NCBI GenBank assembly: GCA_001602435.1
Contig: CP012156.1
Coordinates: forward strand, 558,001 to 622,000
Direction of reading: 5' to 3'
Source of the DNA: Hyphomonadaceae bacterium UKL13-1
Lineage (GTDB): Bacteria; Pseudomonadota; Alphaproteobacteria; Caulobacterales; Aquidulcibacteraceae
DNA length: 64,000 bases
Shown piece after piece: positions 44,683 through 53,031 of the stretch (within the stretch, counting starts at the first letter, position 1; each line of letters starts with the position of its first letter). The notes under the pieces were generated by a model, which worked only from the letters and a program-made list of their open reading frames with translations, was not told where the DNA came from and did no database searches. A program made the position numbers and the translations under genes.

Positions 44683-46707
44683 TTACGAACGCCCGCGACG
44701 TGGTACGAAGGTGCTGTCACCGCCGCGACCAACATTGGCCCCACCGCGCGCGCCAGAGCGCCCGAGGCTGACGGGCTTGCCGCCGAAGGTCTTTTTCCCA
44801 GCAGCAGGCTTCGCTGACTTGCGATCATCGCTGCGGCCTTCAATACGGGCTTCCCCGCGTGGGACAGGGCCCTTGCGTGGGGCGAAATCGCGCTGGCCTT
44901 GACCATTGCGATGACCAAAGGCCTCGCTGCGGCCTTCATAAGCGCGTGGACGGTCGCCTTGTGGGCGATCACCTTGAGGACGGTCACCGCGAGGACGATC
45001 GTCACGGGGGCGATCATCGCGTGGACGGTCGTCACGAGGACGCTCATTGCGCGGACGGTCTTGGAAGCTGCGCTCTTCGCGTGGCTTGCTGTGGAACGGC
45101 TTGTCAAAGCGAGGACGCTCTTCGCGGCCTGTATCGGCTACTGGGCGCACATAGGCTGGACGCTCTGCGGCCTCTGGCGCACGGGCCCCAAAGCGGCTTT
45201 CGTCGCGCTGTTGTGGACGGCCTTCATTGAAGACCGAACCCGTCGCGAAATTGCCAGCGCGGGGACGACGGTCACCATCGTCGCTGCGGTCGCGGTTGGA
45301 ATATTGACCGCCGCGTGGGCCTGGACGACCCCCACGACCACCTTCGCGGCCACCGTCACGGGCACCGAACTTGCCATCGCGACGCGGGTCGTTGCGAGGC
45401 TCGTATAGCATTTCCTTAGGCCCAGTGCGGCGCAGAACGCCGATCACATCACCATGCGCATTGGTTGGCGCGGCCAAGGTGTTGGAAGCCTCGCCCACGG
45501 TTTCCACAAAAATGGTTTCGCCATCTTCGTCATACTGAACTTCAGCAGGCTTAGGTGCCGCAGGACGTGGTGCCTTCATCAAATTGGCTGGGTCCATCTT
45601 GGTGATGGACTTTTTGATCAAGCGCTCAATCTGGCGCAAATTGTCGCGCTCATGCGGGGCACAGAAGGAGATGGAAATCCCTTCAGCGCCTGCACGCGCC
45701 GTCCGGCCAATCCGGTGGACATAGGCTTCTGGCACGTCTGGCAGGTCGAAGTTGAACACATGGGTCACGCCATCGACGTCGATGCCGCGTGCAGCCACAT
45801 CGGTACAGACGAGCAGACGTGTGTGGCCTTTGCGGAAGCGCTCCAGCGCATGCTCACGTGCATTCTGGCTCTTATTGCCATGAACGGCATCAACCGACAT
45901 GCCTTGTTGTTCCAGCTTGTCGAGAACTTTTTCCGCGCCATGCTTGGTGCGAACAAAGATCATGGCGCGCTTAACTTCAGGCTCATGACAAATGGATTCA
46001 AGCAATTGCTGCTTGTTCACTTGGCTGGACATGATCAAGCGTTGGTCGACCCGCTCTGCAGCCGACGACAAAGGCGCCACTTGGATGCGCTTTGGGTCGG
46101 TCAGCAATTCTTCGGCGAGGTGCGCGATTTCCTTCGGCATTGTGGCCGAGAACAGGCTGGTTTGACGGGCCTTTGGAATTTCACCGACGATCAAGCGGAT
46201 TGGCTTGATAAAGCCCATGTCCAGCATTTGGTCGGCTTCGTCCAAAATCAGATGCTCGACCATGTCGAGGCGGATGGCGCGCTGCTTCATCAAGTCGATC
46301 AAGCGGCCTGGGGTGGCGATCAGAATGTCGACGCCGCGTTCCATCGAGCGGATCTGCTTGCGGATATTAGCGCCGCCATAGACTAAAGCACCGGACAGGC
46401 CGACGAATTTGCCATAGGTGCGCAAGCTGTCGGCAATCTGGCCAGCCAATTCACGGGTTGGGCACAGGATCAGCGCGCGGCAAGCGCGTGCGCCAGCATG
46501 GATGCGGCGCTCGCTTAAGTGGTGCAACAAGGGCAGTGCGAAGGCTGCGGTCTTGCCCGTACCGGTTTGGGCGAGGCCCAAAATGTCGAGCGATTGCATG
46601 GCTGGCGGGATCGCCTGCATTTGGATGGGGGTAGGGTGCTCATAGCCTTCGCCTGCGATGGCGTTCAAGATAGGCTCAGCAAAGCCGAAATCGGCAAAAG
46701 TAGTCAT
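44683..46707 (-). CDS. DEAD-box RNA helicase (RhlE-like) with long arginine-rich C-terminal tail
   Basis: A 674-residue helicase. The core (about residues 1-370) has the Q motif (FGFAEPILNAIAGEGYEHPTPIQ), AQTGTGKTAAF, PTRELAGQ, DEADQMLDMGF, SAT and HRIGRTARAG. The tail of about 270 residues is unstructured and rich in Arg, Asp, Gly and Pro, including consecutive RPRDD/RPRGD/RPQGD units encoded by 15-bp tandem DNA repeats. Such RGG/RPR-like tails bind RNA and may promote condensates with ribonucleoproteins. RhlE-type helicases act in cold-stress RNA remodelling and in degradosomes. The upstream 272 bp is long for a leader and may regulate it. Confidence 0.93.
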   Translation of the reverse strand: MTTFADFGFAEPILNAIAGEGYEHPTPIQMQAIPPAMQSLDILGLAQTGTGKTAAFALPLLHHLSERRIHAGARACRALILCPTRELAGQIADSLRTYGKFVGLSGALVYGGANIRKQIRSMERGVDILIATPGRLIDLMKQRAIRLDMVEHLILDEADQMLDMGFIKPIRLIVGEIPKARQTSLFSATMPKEIAHLAEELLTDPKRIQVAPLSSAAERVDQRLIMSSQVNKQQLLESICHEPEVKRAMIFVRTKHGAEKVLDKLEQQGMSVDAVHGNKSQNAREHALERFRKGHTRLLVCTDVAARGIDVDGVTHVFNFDLPDVPEAYVHRIGRTARAGAEGISISFCAPHERDNLRQIERLIKKSITKMDPANLMKAPRPAAPKPAEVQYDEDGETIFVETVGEASNTLAAPTNAHGDVIGVLRRTGPKEMLYEPRNDPRRDGKFGARDGGREGGRGGRPGPRGGQYSNRDRSDDGDRRPRAGNFATGSVFNEGRPQQRDESRFGARAPEAAERPAYVRPVADTGREERPRFDKPFHSKPREERSFQDRPRNERPRDDRPRDDRPRDDRPRGDRPQGDRPQGDRPRAYEGRSEAFGHRNGQGQRDFAPRKGPVPRGEARIEGRSDDRKSAKPAAGKKTFGGKPVSLGRSGARGGANVGRGGDSTFVPRRGRS
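44942..45060. repeat. 15-bp tandem repeats inside the helicase tail
   Basis: About eight imperfect copies of a 15-bp unit encoding Arg-Pro-x-x-Asp (read on the minus strand) follow each other. Copy-number change by slippage would add or remove five residues and keep the frame. Boundaries are approximate. Confidence 0.75.
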
Positions 46708-46979
46708 GGTTTAGTCGTCTTTCACACGTCAAAGCGTGCGGTATCGCCCCCTTATCTTGGGGTGCGCACACGCGTCTGGGACGGACCTGACCTTGAGTTG
46801 CTTGCTGTCAGGCGCGCCAAATAGGGCTAACCTTCGCCCGGTGTGGCCTCGCGAAAACAAACACGGCCACTTGCAACGCCCAGACGGCGGAAAGCGATGA
46901 AAGAGCCATTGTGGCTCTGATGTGGGACGTGCACTTAAACTCGGGCAGATCGGGGGGGCAAAAGCCCCTCACACCTGAC

Positions 46980-47390
46980 TTAGCTGCCGAGTGCTTCCAG
47001 GATCGTTTTCACACAAAGTGCCATTAAAACGAGTGAAGCCAAGGCAAACACCGCGAAGCGCGCAGCAACCACATTGACGGTTGCTTGCACCAGCGAATGC
47101 AGTACACGAAGGCCCACATAGCCCCAAGCGAGCTGAATGGAAAGCCCATCAGCCCAATTTCCCACATGCGCGGTCAAAGCCAGCGCGTAAAACAGGGTCG
47201 GTTGCTCGTGCAGATGGTTATAATTATGCGCGATTTGGGCCACTTTTAGCGGTAAAGCGTCCAAACTACCCGGAATTGCAGCCCCTTGCGGGTCAATCTT
47301 GTGTTTTTGCATAGCTGGTAGTCGGGTGGCATACATCCACACCCACATGATCATGGTCCACGCAATCAGCGCCAAAATTGGTAGTAACAT
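46980..47390 (-). CDS. MAPEG family membrane protein
   Basis: About 136 residues from ATG at 47390 (MLLPILALIAWTMIMWVWMY), with four hydrophobic helices. The middle has LKVAQIAHNYNHLHEQPTLFYALALTA, a MAPEG signature with the Asn-His and Glu-Gln-Pro-x-hydrophobic pattern, and LAWGYVGLRVLHSLVQATVN. MAPEG proteins act in eicosanoid or glutathione metabolism in eukaryotes; bacterial members are poorly characterised. Seven extra codons upstream (MLWGGPT) are less likely to be translated. A GC hairpin after the stop lacks a good T-tract. Confidence 0.87.
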   Translation of the reverse strand: MLLPILALIAWTMIMWVWMYATRLPAMQKHKIDPQGAAIPGSLDALPLKVAQIAHNYNHLHEQPTLFYALALTAHVGNWADGLSIQLAWGYVGLRVLHSLVQATVNVVAARFAVFALASLVLMALCVKTILEALGS

Positions 47391-47549
47391 CGTAGGCCCT
47401 CCCCAGAGCATTATTGTATCGCCTCAGTCTAGGACGGGATTGGCCGAATGGGAAGGTGGGGTACACGCAAAGGCCTAATGGCGCGTCGGGGGAAGGGCGT
47501 TGGAGGGTGGTAGCTGATATCTTCAATGAATTCGAAGGAAACCTGATAA

Positions 47550-47864
47550 TCAGAAAATGAAAATCATAAAGGGGGAAATCAATAAACAAAGGATGCCGAA
47601 AAGGCAGACTACGAATGTCCTAAATGGTTGTACGTTCTTCTTCACTTCTGAATTTCTTGACCGCCCTTTCCACCAGCTTAGGATCGCGAAAAACGGTAAT
47701 CCAAACGTTGCGAACGCTAAGACTATATAGCCGGACATAAATATCTTAACGAGCACATGCTCTGGATGCCAGATCGCCATGGCCCCCGCCCACCGGCCAG
47801 ATGCCAAACAAAATCCCCCGCTTATCAGCACGATTCCGACGAGGACCTTAACCCACCGCCCCAC
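47550..47864 (-). CDS. Small membrane protein of unknown function
   Basis: A 104-residue protein with three likely membrane helices: WVKVLVGIVLISGGFCLA near the start, MSGYIVLAFATFGLPFFAIL in the middle, and TFVVCLFGILCLLISPFMIFIF at the end. It starts with GTG at 47862-47864, directly after the stop of the S9 peptidase gene, which supports translational coupling but leaves some doubt that it is real. I do not recognise the family. It has no signal peptide or charged catalytic motif. Confidence 0.6.
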   Translation of the reverse strand: MGRWVKVLVGIVLISGGFCLASGRWAGAMAIWHPEHVLVKIFMSGYIVLAFATFGLPFFAILSWWKGRSRNSEVKKNVQPFRTFVVCLFGILCLLISPFMIFIF

Positions 47865-49823
47865 CTAATTCACCCCGGGCCCCAAATGTTCGCGCAAGAA
47901 AGCCTCGAGTTCGGTCAACATCTGTTGGCGCGTCTCGGTACGCGAAAGCCAATGGTCTTCGCCTTTTAGCTCCACGAATTTATAGGGCTTTCCGGCGGCT
48001 TTCAGCGCGTTGGCCATGATGGTGCTTTGTTCAAAGCGGACGACTGTATCATCTCGTCCATGCATCAAAAGGATGGGCGCGCGCACTTGATCGGCAAGAC
48101 GTCGCGGTGAGGCCGCTTCCATCGCTGCGCGATCATCGGCCCCAATATGATCAGACCAATAATTGACATTGGCTGCCCGCGCTGTGCCCGCAGTGGCCTT
48201 TTCCTGCTCAATCATCTTGGGCAGGTCCGCAACCCCTGCAACCGACACCACGCAACGATAGAGATCCGGCGTCAAAGTCGCCCCCGCCAAGGCCGCATAC
48301 CCGCCATAGCTGGCCCCAACGATGCAAACCTTTTTGGGATCACTCAGACCCTCCTTGACGGCCCAAGCCACCGCGTCGGACACATCATCCTGCATGCGCT
48401 TGCCCCATTGACGACGTCCAGCAAGCGCATGGGCTTTGCCAAAGCCGGTCGATCCCCGGAATTGGGGTTGGATCACAACATAGCCGCGCGTCGCCATGAA
48501 TTGGGACCAATAATCAAAGCGCGGTTCGTCGCGCGATTCCGGCCCGCCGTGTGGAAAGATGATTGTCGGGGCGTTTTTGATGTCCTGATCGCCAGGTGAG
48601 AGAGTCACATAGACCGGGATTTCTACCCCATCGCGCGCTTTGTAAGTCGTGGCTTGCAGGCGACCCATGGGCACATTTTTTAAGCCGGGATAGGCTTCCC
48701 CCAGCCGCGTCAATTTAGGGCCGTCGACATTGAGCATCACATATTCGGGCGGCGTGGAGGGTGTTTCAATGCGCGCCACAATCTTTTTTCGGTCTTGAGT
48801 CGTGTCTGTGATGGAAACTATTTTGTCGGGGAAAGTCGCTTCAAGCGTGGCTTGAGCTGCTTGAAAGTCAGGGCTGATCATCTGGTCCATCGGCTCTAAG
48901 CCACCGATTGAGACGCCAATGACAACGTCTGACCATGGGTCGCGAAAGACCGATTCAAGCTCTGTGCCGTCCGCACGCAGGAAAGTCGTGGTCGCCCCTG
49001 TCTTGGGGTCCATCGAAAAAAGTTCGCCAAACTCTGATTCAAATGGTTTGGCGAAGATAATCCTTCCCTGCCGCGACAGCCCCATCAGAGAGATGCCGCT
49101 GCTGGGCGTTTTGTCCACTCGCAGGGCTTCCCAATATTGCTTGTTCTCGCCGAGTAAGAACAATTTGGTCGTCATACGTTCAGGATCATGATCGACCCGT
49201 GCGAGAGGCGAGCCGCTACGATCGGTGATCCAGTCCACCGTGTTGGAATTGCCCAGCGCCTTGGTCACCACCTGCACGCCATTGGTAGCGACTTCATAGA
49301 GATTCAACGAGATCAAGTCGGAATTGTTCACGTCATAGGCCGACATGATCACGCGGTTTGGCGCGTCGGGCAGCAGGGAGTGCAAACGGACGCCGGAATT
49401 ATACTCCCGAACCATCCCGCCAGTCGCTAAAAGGTTGCGGATATTGGCGGTTTCAAAGTCGAATGAAAAGGTGCGAAAAATTTCCGATTTCGGGCCAAAT
49501 CCACGGATGGTGTCGCTGGCCGTGATGAGAATGTCGCCGCCATCTTCAAAATAGAGACCGCGCAACTTCTTATCGCCGACCGAGACGCCAACTGTCTTTT
49601 TGCTGGGCAAATCTAAGACACGGACTTGGGTTTCCCCGGTCGCCGTCGTGTAGCCAAAGGCGATCCGATTTCCATCTGCTGAGATGGACACCTTTGAGAT
49701 GCTTGGCGCAGCGGCAAAGGCCTCTGCTGTGGCGGGCGGTGTTTTGGCAGAGCCGATGCTTGGCAGTGCCAAGGCGAGGCAAATGGATCCGGATACGAAA
49801 CCTAAAAGCTTATTTTTCTTCAT
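47865..49823 (-). CDS. S9 family peptidase (acylaminoacyl-peptidase-like), exported
   Basis: About 652 residues from ATG at 49823. The signal peptide MKKNKLLGFVSGSICLALALPSIGSAK is clear; 22 upstream codons lack it. The N-terminal beta-propeller is shorter in repeats than that of the S9 gene at 29621. The catalytic domain has Ser in VGASYGGYAALAGA, Asp in LLMHGRDDTVVR and His in GEDHWLSR, with the oxyanion-type segment FPHGGPESRDEP. It degrades short or N-acyl peptides in the periplasm. It is divergent from the amidohydrolase gene at 50016 and overlaps in operon position with the small membrane protein downstream. Confidence 0.9.
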   Translation of the reverse strand: MKKNKLLGFVSGSICLALALPSIGSAKTPPATAEAFAAAPSISKVSISADGNRIAFGYTTATGETQVRVLDLPSKKTVGVSVGDKKLRGLYFEDGGDILITASDTIRGFGPKSEIFRTFSFDFETANIRNLLATGGMVREYNSGVRLHSLLPDAPNRVIMSAYDVNNSDLISLNLYEVATNGVQVVTKALGNSNTVDWITDRSGSPLARVDHDPERMTTKLFLLGENKQYWEALRVDKTPSSGISLMGLSRQGRIIFAKPFESEFGELFSMDPKTGATTTFLRADGTELESVFRDPWSDVVIGVSIGGLEPMDQMISPDFQAAQATLEATFPDKIVSITDTTQDRKKIVARIETPSTPPEYVMLNVDGPKLTRLGEAYPGLKNVPMGRLQATTYKARDGVEIPVYVTLSPGDQDIKNAPTIIFPHGGPESRDEPRFDYWSQFMATRGYVVIQPQFRGSTGFGKAHALAGRRQWGKRMQDDVSDAVAWAVKEGLSDPKKVCIVGASYGGYAALAGATLTPDLYRCVVSVAGVADLPKMIEQEKATAGTARAANVNYWSDHIGADDRAAMEAASPRRLADQVRAPILLMHGRDDTVVRFEQSTIMANALKAAGKPYKFVELKGEDHWLSRTETRQQMLTELEAFLREHLGPGVN

Positions 49824-50015
49824 ATGTGCCCCCCAATTGTGGGGAGACTGCAACATGTTTCCCGCTAAGGCAATCCCGCGTGCTGGCACGACCTTAGCGT
49901 CCTAAGCTTGCCCAGTCTGTCAGATGGATAAGCTGGATAGACGGGTCAAAGCATCGGCTTGCCAATCGCATCGGGCAGTCGCATGGTGGGTGAAAATCAC
50001 ACTCTGGGGGGCACT

Positions 50016-51317
50016 ATGCGTTCATTACTTCTCTCAACCGTTTTCGCTTGTCTGGCGGTGGGTGCCGCCCAAGCGCAAACCCCACCTGCACCGTCGCCTG
50101 CCACCTATATTCATGTTGGTCGCCTGATCGCAGAGCCTGGCACTGCGCCAAGCACCACAAAAACCCTGATCGTGCGCGATGGCAAGATTGAAGCGATCCG
50201 CGACGGCTATGTCGCCCCCGTGGCTGGTGCCAAGCTTGTCGATCTAAAGGCTAAAACCGTCATGCCCGGCTTGATCGACAGCCACGTCCATCTGCTGTCC
50301 GAATTGTCGCCGTCCAGCCGTTTGAATGAAGTGACCAAGGAAGAAAGCGATCTGGCCTTGGATGGCTTGGTCAATGCGCAAAAGGCCTTGAAGGCTGGCT
50401 TCACGACGGTCGTGGATCTGGGGGCAGATGGTCACCACACGGTGTTTGCACTGCGCGATCAGTTTGCTTCAGGCCGCTTGATGGGGCCGCGCATTTTGGC
50501 GGCTGGCGCTGCCATTAGCCCAACTGGCGGGCATGCCGATGTGCATGGCTTCCGCGAGGATGTCATGCATGTCATGGGGCCAGAAAGCGTCTGTAATGGC
50601 GTCGATGATTGCCGCCGCGCTGTGCGCGAACAGGTAAAGGCCGGGGCTAACATCATCAAGGCTACCGCCACGGGTGGCGTGTTGAGCAACACCGCCAGCG
50701 GCCTCAGCCAACAATTCTTCGATGATGAATTGAAAGCCATTGCCGATACGGCCCATCTCTTAGGCAAGACCGCCACCGCCCACGCCCATGGCAAGGGCGG
50801 GATTGAAGCGGCCTTGCGCGCAGGCTTTGATAGTATTGAGCACTCAAGCTATGCCGATGCTGAGACCTTTGCCCTCTATAAGTCCAAAAATGCGTGTTTG
50901 GTGCCAACCCTGCTAGCCGGCACAACGGTGACCGAAATGGCCAAAGCCGGCGGCACCTTGACGGGCGCGCAAGCAGCCAAAGCTTTGACGGTCGGTCCGC
51001 TCATGGTCAATATGCTGGGCCGGGCACGTGAAGCGGGTGTCTGTGTGGTGTTTGGCACCGACAGCGGTGTGTCGCGTCATGGCGATAATGCGCGCGAGTT
51101 TGAGCTGATGGTCCAAGCAGGCTACACCCCGGCAGAAGCGCTGCGCAGCGCAACGGTTGGTGGCGCGGCCCACCTTGGCCTGTCCGATCAGATCGGGACC
51201 TTGGCACCGGGCAAAGCGGCAGACCTTGTCGCCGTAACAGGCGATCCTTTGGTCGACATTTCTCTCATGCGCAAGATTGAGTTTGTGATGGTGGGTGGGC
51301 GCATCGCGAAGGAATAG
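50016..51317 (+). CDS. Exported amidohydrolase (imidazolonepropionase/Xaa-Pro dipeptidase-like)
   Basis: About 433 residues from ATG at 50016 with signal peptide MRSLLLSTVFACLAVGAAQA. The metal-dependent amidohydrolase barrel shows PGLIDSHVHL (first two metal His), the Lys region in NIIKATATGGVLS, His in ATAHAHGKGGIEAA, IEHSSYAD, and the final Asp in VVFGTDSGVSRHG. The subgroup (Sgx9260-like) includes enzymes that hydrolyse Xaa-Pro dipeptides or related cyclic amides. Together with the neighbouring S9 peptidase it suggests periplasmic peptide use. A GC hairpin follows 14 bp after the stop (51330-51354). Confidence 0.9.
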   Translation: MRSLLLSTVFACLAVGAAQAQTPPAPSPATYIHVGRLIAEPGTAPSTTKTLIVRDGKIEAIRDGYVAPVAGAKLVDLKAKTVMPGLIDSHVHLLSELSPSSRLNEVTKEESDLALDGLVNAQKALKAGFTTVVDLGADGHHTVFALRDQFASGRLMGPRILAAGAAISPTGGHADVHGFREDVMHVMGPESVCNGVDDCRRAVREQVKAGANIIKATATGGVLSNTASGLSQQFFDDELKAIADTAHLLGKTATAHAHGKGGIEAALRAGFDSIEHSSYADAETFALYKSKNACLVPTLLAGTTVTEMAKAGGTLTGAQAAKALTVGPLMVNMLGRAREAGVCVVFGTDSGVSRHGDNAREFELMVQAGYTPAEALRSATVGGAAHLGLSDQIGTLAPGKAADLVAVTGDPLVDISLMRKIEFVMVGGRIAKE

Positions 51318-51329
51318 GGGGGCCTTCAA

Positions 51330-51354
51330 AGCCCCTCTCCCAGTGGGAGAGGGG
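51330..51354 (+). terminator. REP-like hairpin after the amidohydrolase gene
   Basis: CCCCTCTCCC (51332-51341) and GGGAGAGGGG (51345-51354) form a perfect 10-bp stem with a 3-nt loop, then GTTGGGGTGAGGG. The arm AGCCCCTCTCCC is shared with the hairpin at 41532-41559, also just after a stop. This is a repeated intergenic element that may end or protect transcripts. Confidence 0.7.
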
Positions 51355-51388
51355 TTGGGGTGAGGGCTTCCACTGACCTTGTTGACGT

Positions 51389-51426
51389 GCGCGTTGCGGA
51401 GGCCTTCATTGCGCGGAGCAACGCGC
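51389..51426. repeat. 9-bp inverted repeat
   Basis: GCGCGTTGC (51389-51397) and GCAACGCGC (51418-51426) are exact inverted copies with a 20-bp spacer. The core GCGCAAC/GTTGCGC theme recurs in two hairpins on the other side of the IS110 element (52754-52771 and 52790-52807). Confidence 0.75.
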
Positions 51427-51452
51427 CTTTGCGCAGAGACCCCTTCAGTCCC

Positions 51453-52582
51453 AAGACTGTCATCAAGTCAGTTGAGCATCTGAGATGTGGACTGGTTTGA
51501 GGACGGCATTTGCGATGGTTACGAGTTTTCGGGCTACGGCGGCGAGAGCGAGTTTTTTTGGTTTTTTGTTGCTGAGAAGGTTTTGGTAGAAGTGTTTTAA
51601 GTCTGGGTGGCAGCGTGATGCGGTCAAGGCGGCCATGAACAGGGTGCGTCTGATGAGATCGCGTCCACCGGTCATGGGATATTTCTTGAAGCTGTTGCCT
51701 GACTGAGCTGGATGGGGGGCAAGGCCTGCAAGACAGGCGATTTGCTTGCGCGTTGCATGACCGAGTTCGGGCAGCATAGCGATGAGGGTATGGGCGCTGA
51801 CTGGGCCGATGCCTTTGATGGCGCGCAGGCGCTTTTCTTGAGCTTTGATCGTTGCATCGGACTTCATAAGGTCAGCTATCTGTTGCTCGATCTTATTGAT
51901 TTGGGTGTTGATAAAGCTGATTTCAGCGTTGAGGAAGTCAGCAATATGGCAGCTATTGGGGGCCTTGCTGCGGTTGGTGGCCATTGTACGTTGATCCATG
52001 AGCGCTTGGCGATGCTTGACAAGGGATTGAAGTTCTTCTCGTTTTGGGTCCGGCGGCGTCCAATTTTGAAGGGAGTTGAACCGATCTTGGCCGTAGAGGG
52101 CTAGGCCATAGGCATCAATCGCATCGGTTTTTGCCCGTACTCCATGTGAGGTGATGAAGGCCTTCACCCTGGCACCATCAGCCCTATGAATGGGAATTGA
52201 GAGCTTGGTAGCAGCTTCTAGAAGTTGGCGTTCATAGCCTCCGGTGACTTCACACACGATCAAATCAATCTGGCCGAGATCGATCAGAGCCTTTGTAATG
52301 TCAGCGGCTTTGTTAGGTATGGTTTGCACGCCGGCGCAGACCGGGCGGCCGTCTCGTAATTGTTTGAGCACGATGCTGGCTTTTGCGACGTCCGCACCAA
52401 TGATGATGCGGCCCTCGACTTTCTCGTCGTTCTGGATCATGTTTGCCTCGCTTTGGATTGTCTGCGGGCTTAGCCAAAAACTAGCCCAATCAAGTCAACA
52501 AGCTGTTCAAAGCTGGTGACGCTGGCAGACCTCGATGACAACGGGCCTCAAAACCCGATCCCGGCACGGTCATACCAACGTC
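51453..52582 (-). mobile_element. IS110-family insertion sequence (boundaries approximate)
   Basis: The element consists of the transposase gene plus non-coding ends. Upstream of the transposase (52441-52582 on the minus strand) about 140 bp of non-coding sequence contain small hairpins such as GGGCT/AGCCC (52466-52470/52483-52487) and CGGG/CCCG (52542-52545/52554-52557); in IS110-group elements this end encodes the bridge RNA that guides recombination. IS110 elements have no terminal inverted repeats or clear target duplications, so exact edges cannot be set from one copy. Both flanks are rich in palindromes, the kind of REP-like target known for IS110 relatives. Confidence 0.6.
51463..52440 (-). 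CDS. IS110-family transposase (DEDD recombinase)
   Basis: A 325-residue transposase. The N-terminal RuvC-like DEDD domain is visible: Asp17 in IIIGADVAKASIV, Glu in LIVCEVTGGYERQL, and Asp-x-x-Asp in VRAKTDAIDAYGLA. The C-terminal Transposase_20 domain includes LRAIKGIGPVSAHTLIAMLPELG, KQIACLAGLAPHPAQSGNSFKKYPMTGGRDLIRRTLFMAAL, where the family's catalytic serine lies. Length is normal and there is no frameshift, so it could still be active. It has separated the amidohydrolase and GMC oxidoreductase genes. Confidence 0.95.
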   Translation of the reverse strand: MIQNDEKVEGRIIIGADVAKASIVLKQLRDGRPVCAGVQTIPNKAADITKALIDLGQIDLIVCEVTGGYERQLLEAATKLSIPIHRADGARVKAFITSHGVRAKTDAIDAYGLALYGQDRFNSLQNWTPPDPKREELQSLVKHRQALMDQRTMATNRSKAPNSCHIADFLNAEISFINTQINKIEQQIADLMKSDATIKAQEKRLRAIKGIGPVSAHTLIAMLPELGHATRKQIACLAGLAPHPAQSGNSFKKYPMTGGRDLIRRTLFMAALTASRCHPDLKHFYQNLLSNKKPKKLALAAVARKLVTIANAVLKPVHISDAQLT

Positions 52583-53000
52583 GGCAATTTGGTGGGCGGC
52601 CACCCACCAAATTGCCTAACCAGCCCAACCATACTTACACATCACAAACAGACAATCCCGGACGGCGATAGCCGATCCGGGACCCCGTGCCGCAAAGTCC
52701 TTGGGGGTCCCCGCTCTCCGCTTCGCTTCGGCGGGGATGGCAGGGGTAGGACCGCGCAACAAAAGTTGCGCATCTACAAGCGCCAACAAGCGCAACTGTT
52801 GTTGCGCGATCCTTCTGGTGGGCCTTCTATCTCGCTGACAACGATCCAGATGGAAATACCCCTTCAGTCCCTTCGGGACAGCTTCCCCGTTTACGGGGTT
52901 TCGGCGCATGCGCCGATGTCCGCCGGAGGCGGTGAAGGGGTGCTTCCGCAAACTCACGGAGGTCCCCGTTCTCCGCTTTGCTGCGGCGGGGATGACAAGC
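52583..53000. repeat. Palindrome-dense intergenic mosaic (REP/BIME-like)
   Basis: Within 420 bp, at least eight perfect or near-perfect palindromes occur: 52583-52616 (14-bp arms, 6-nt loop), 52656-52682 (TCCCGGACGGC with one bulge), 52754-52771 and 52790-52807 (GCGCAAC/GTTGCGC), 52867-52879 (GTCCC/GGGAC), 52885-52898 (CCCCGT/ACGGGG) and 52901-52916 (TCGGCGCATGCGCCGA). A unit of about 55 bp containing GGTCCCCG...CGGCGGGGATG is present twice (52690-52743 and 52945-52998). No gene is supported here. Confidence 0.85.
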
Positions 53001-53031
53001 AGGGTTGGACTCGGTCACGCTCGCGGGGTGG

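Noticed and set aside
45454..46386. 310-codon plus-strand frame opposite the DEAD-box helicase
   Set aside because: Translation lacks any domain and lies fully inside the helicase core on the opposite strand.
51439..52871. 14-bp direct repeats considered as a target-site duplication of the IS
   Set aside because: IS110 elements do not normally make long duplications, and the right copy lies far beyond the transposase end within other repeats; more likely two copies of a REP-like unit.
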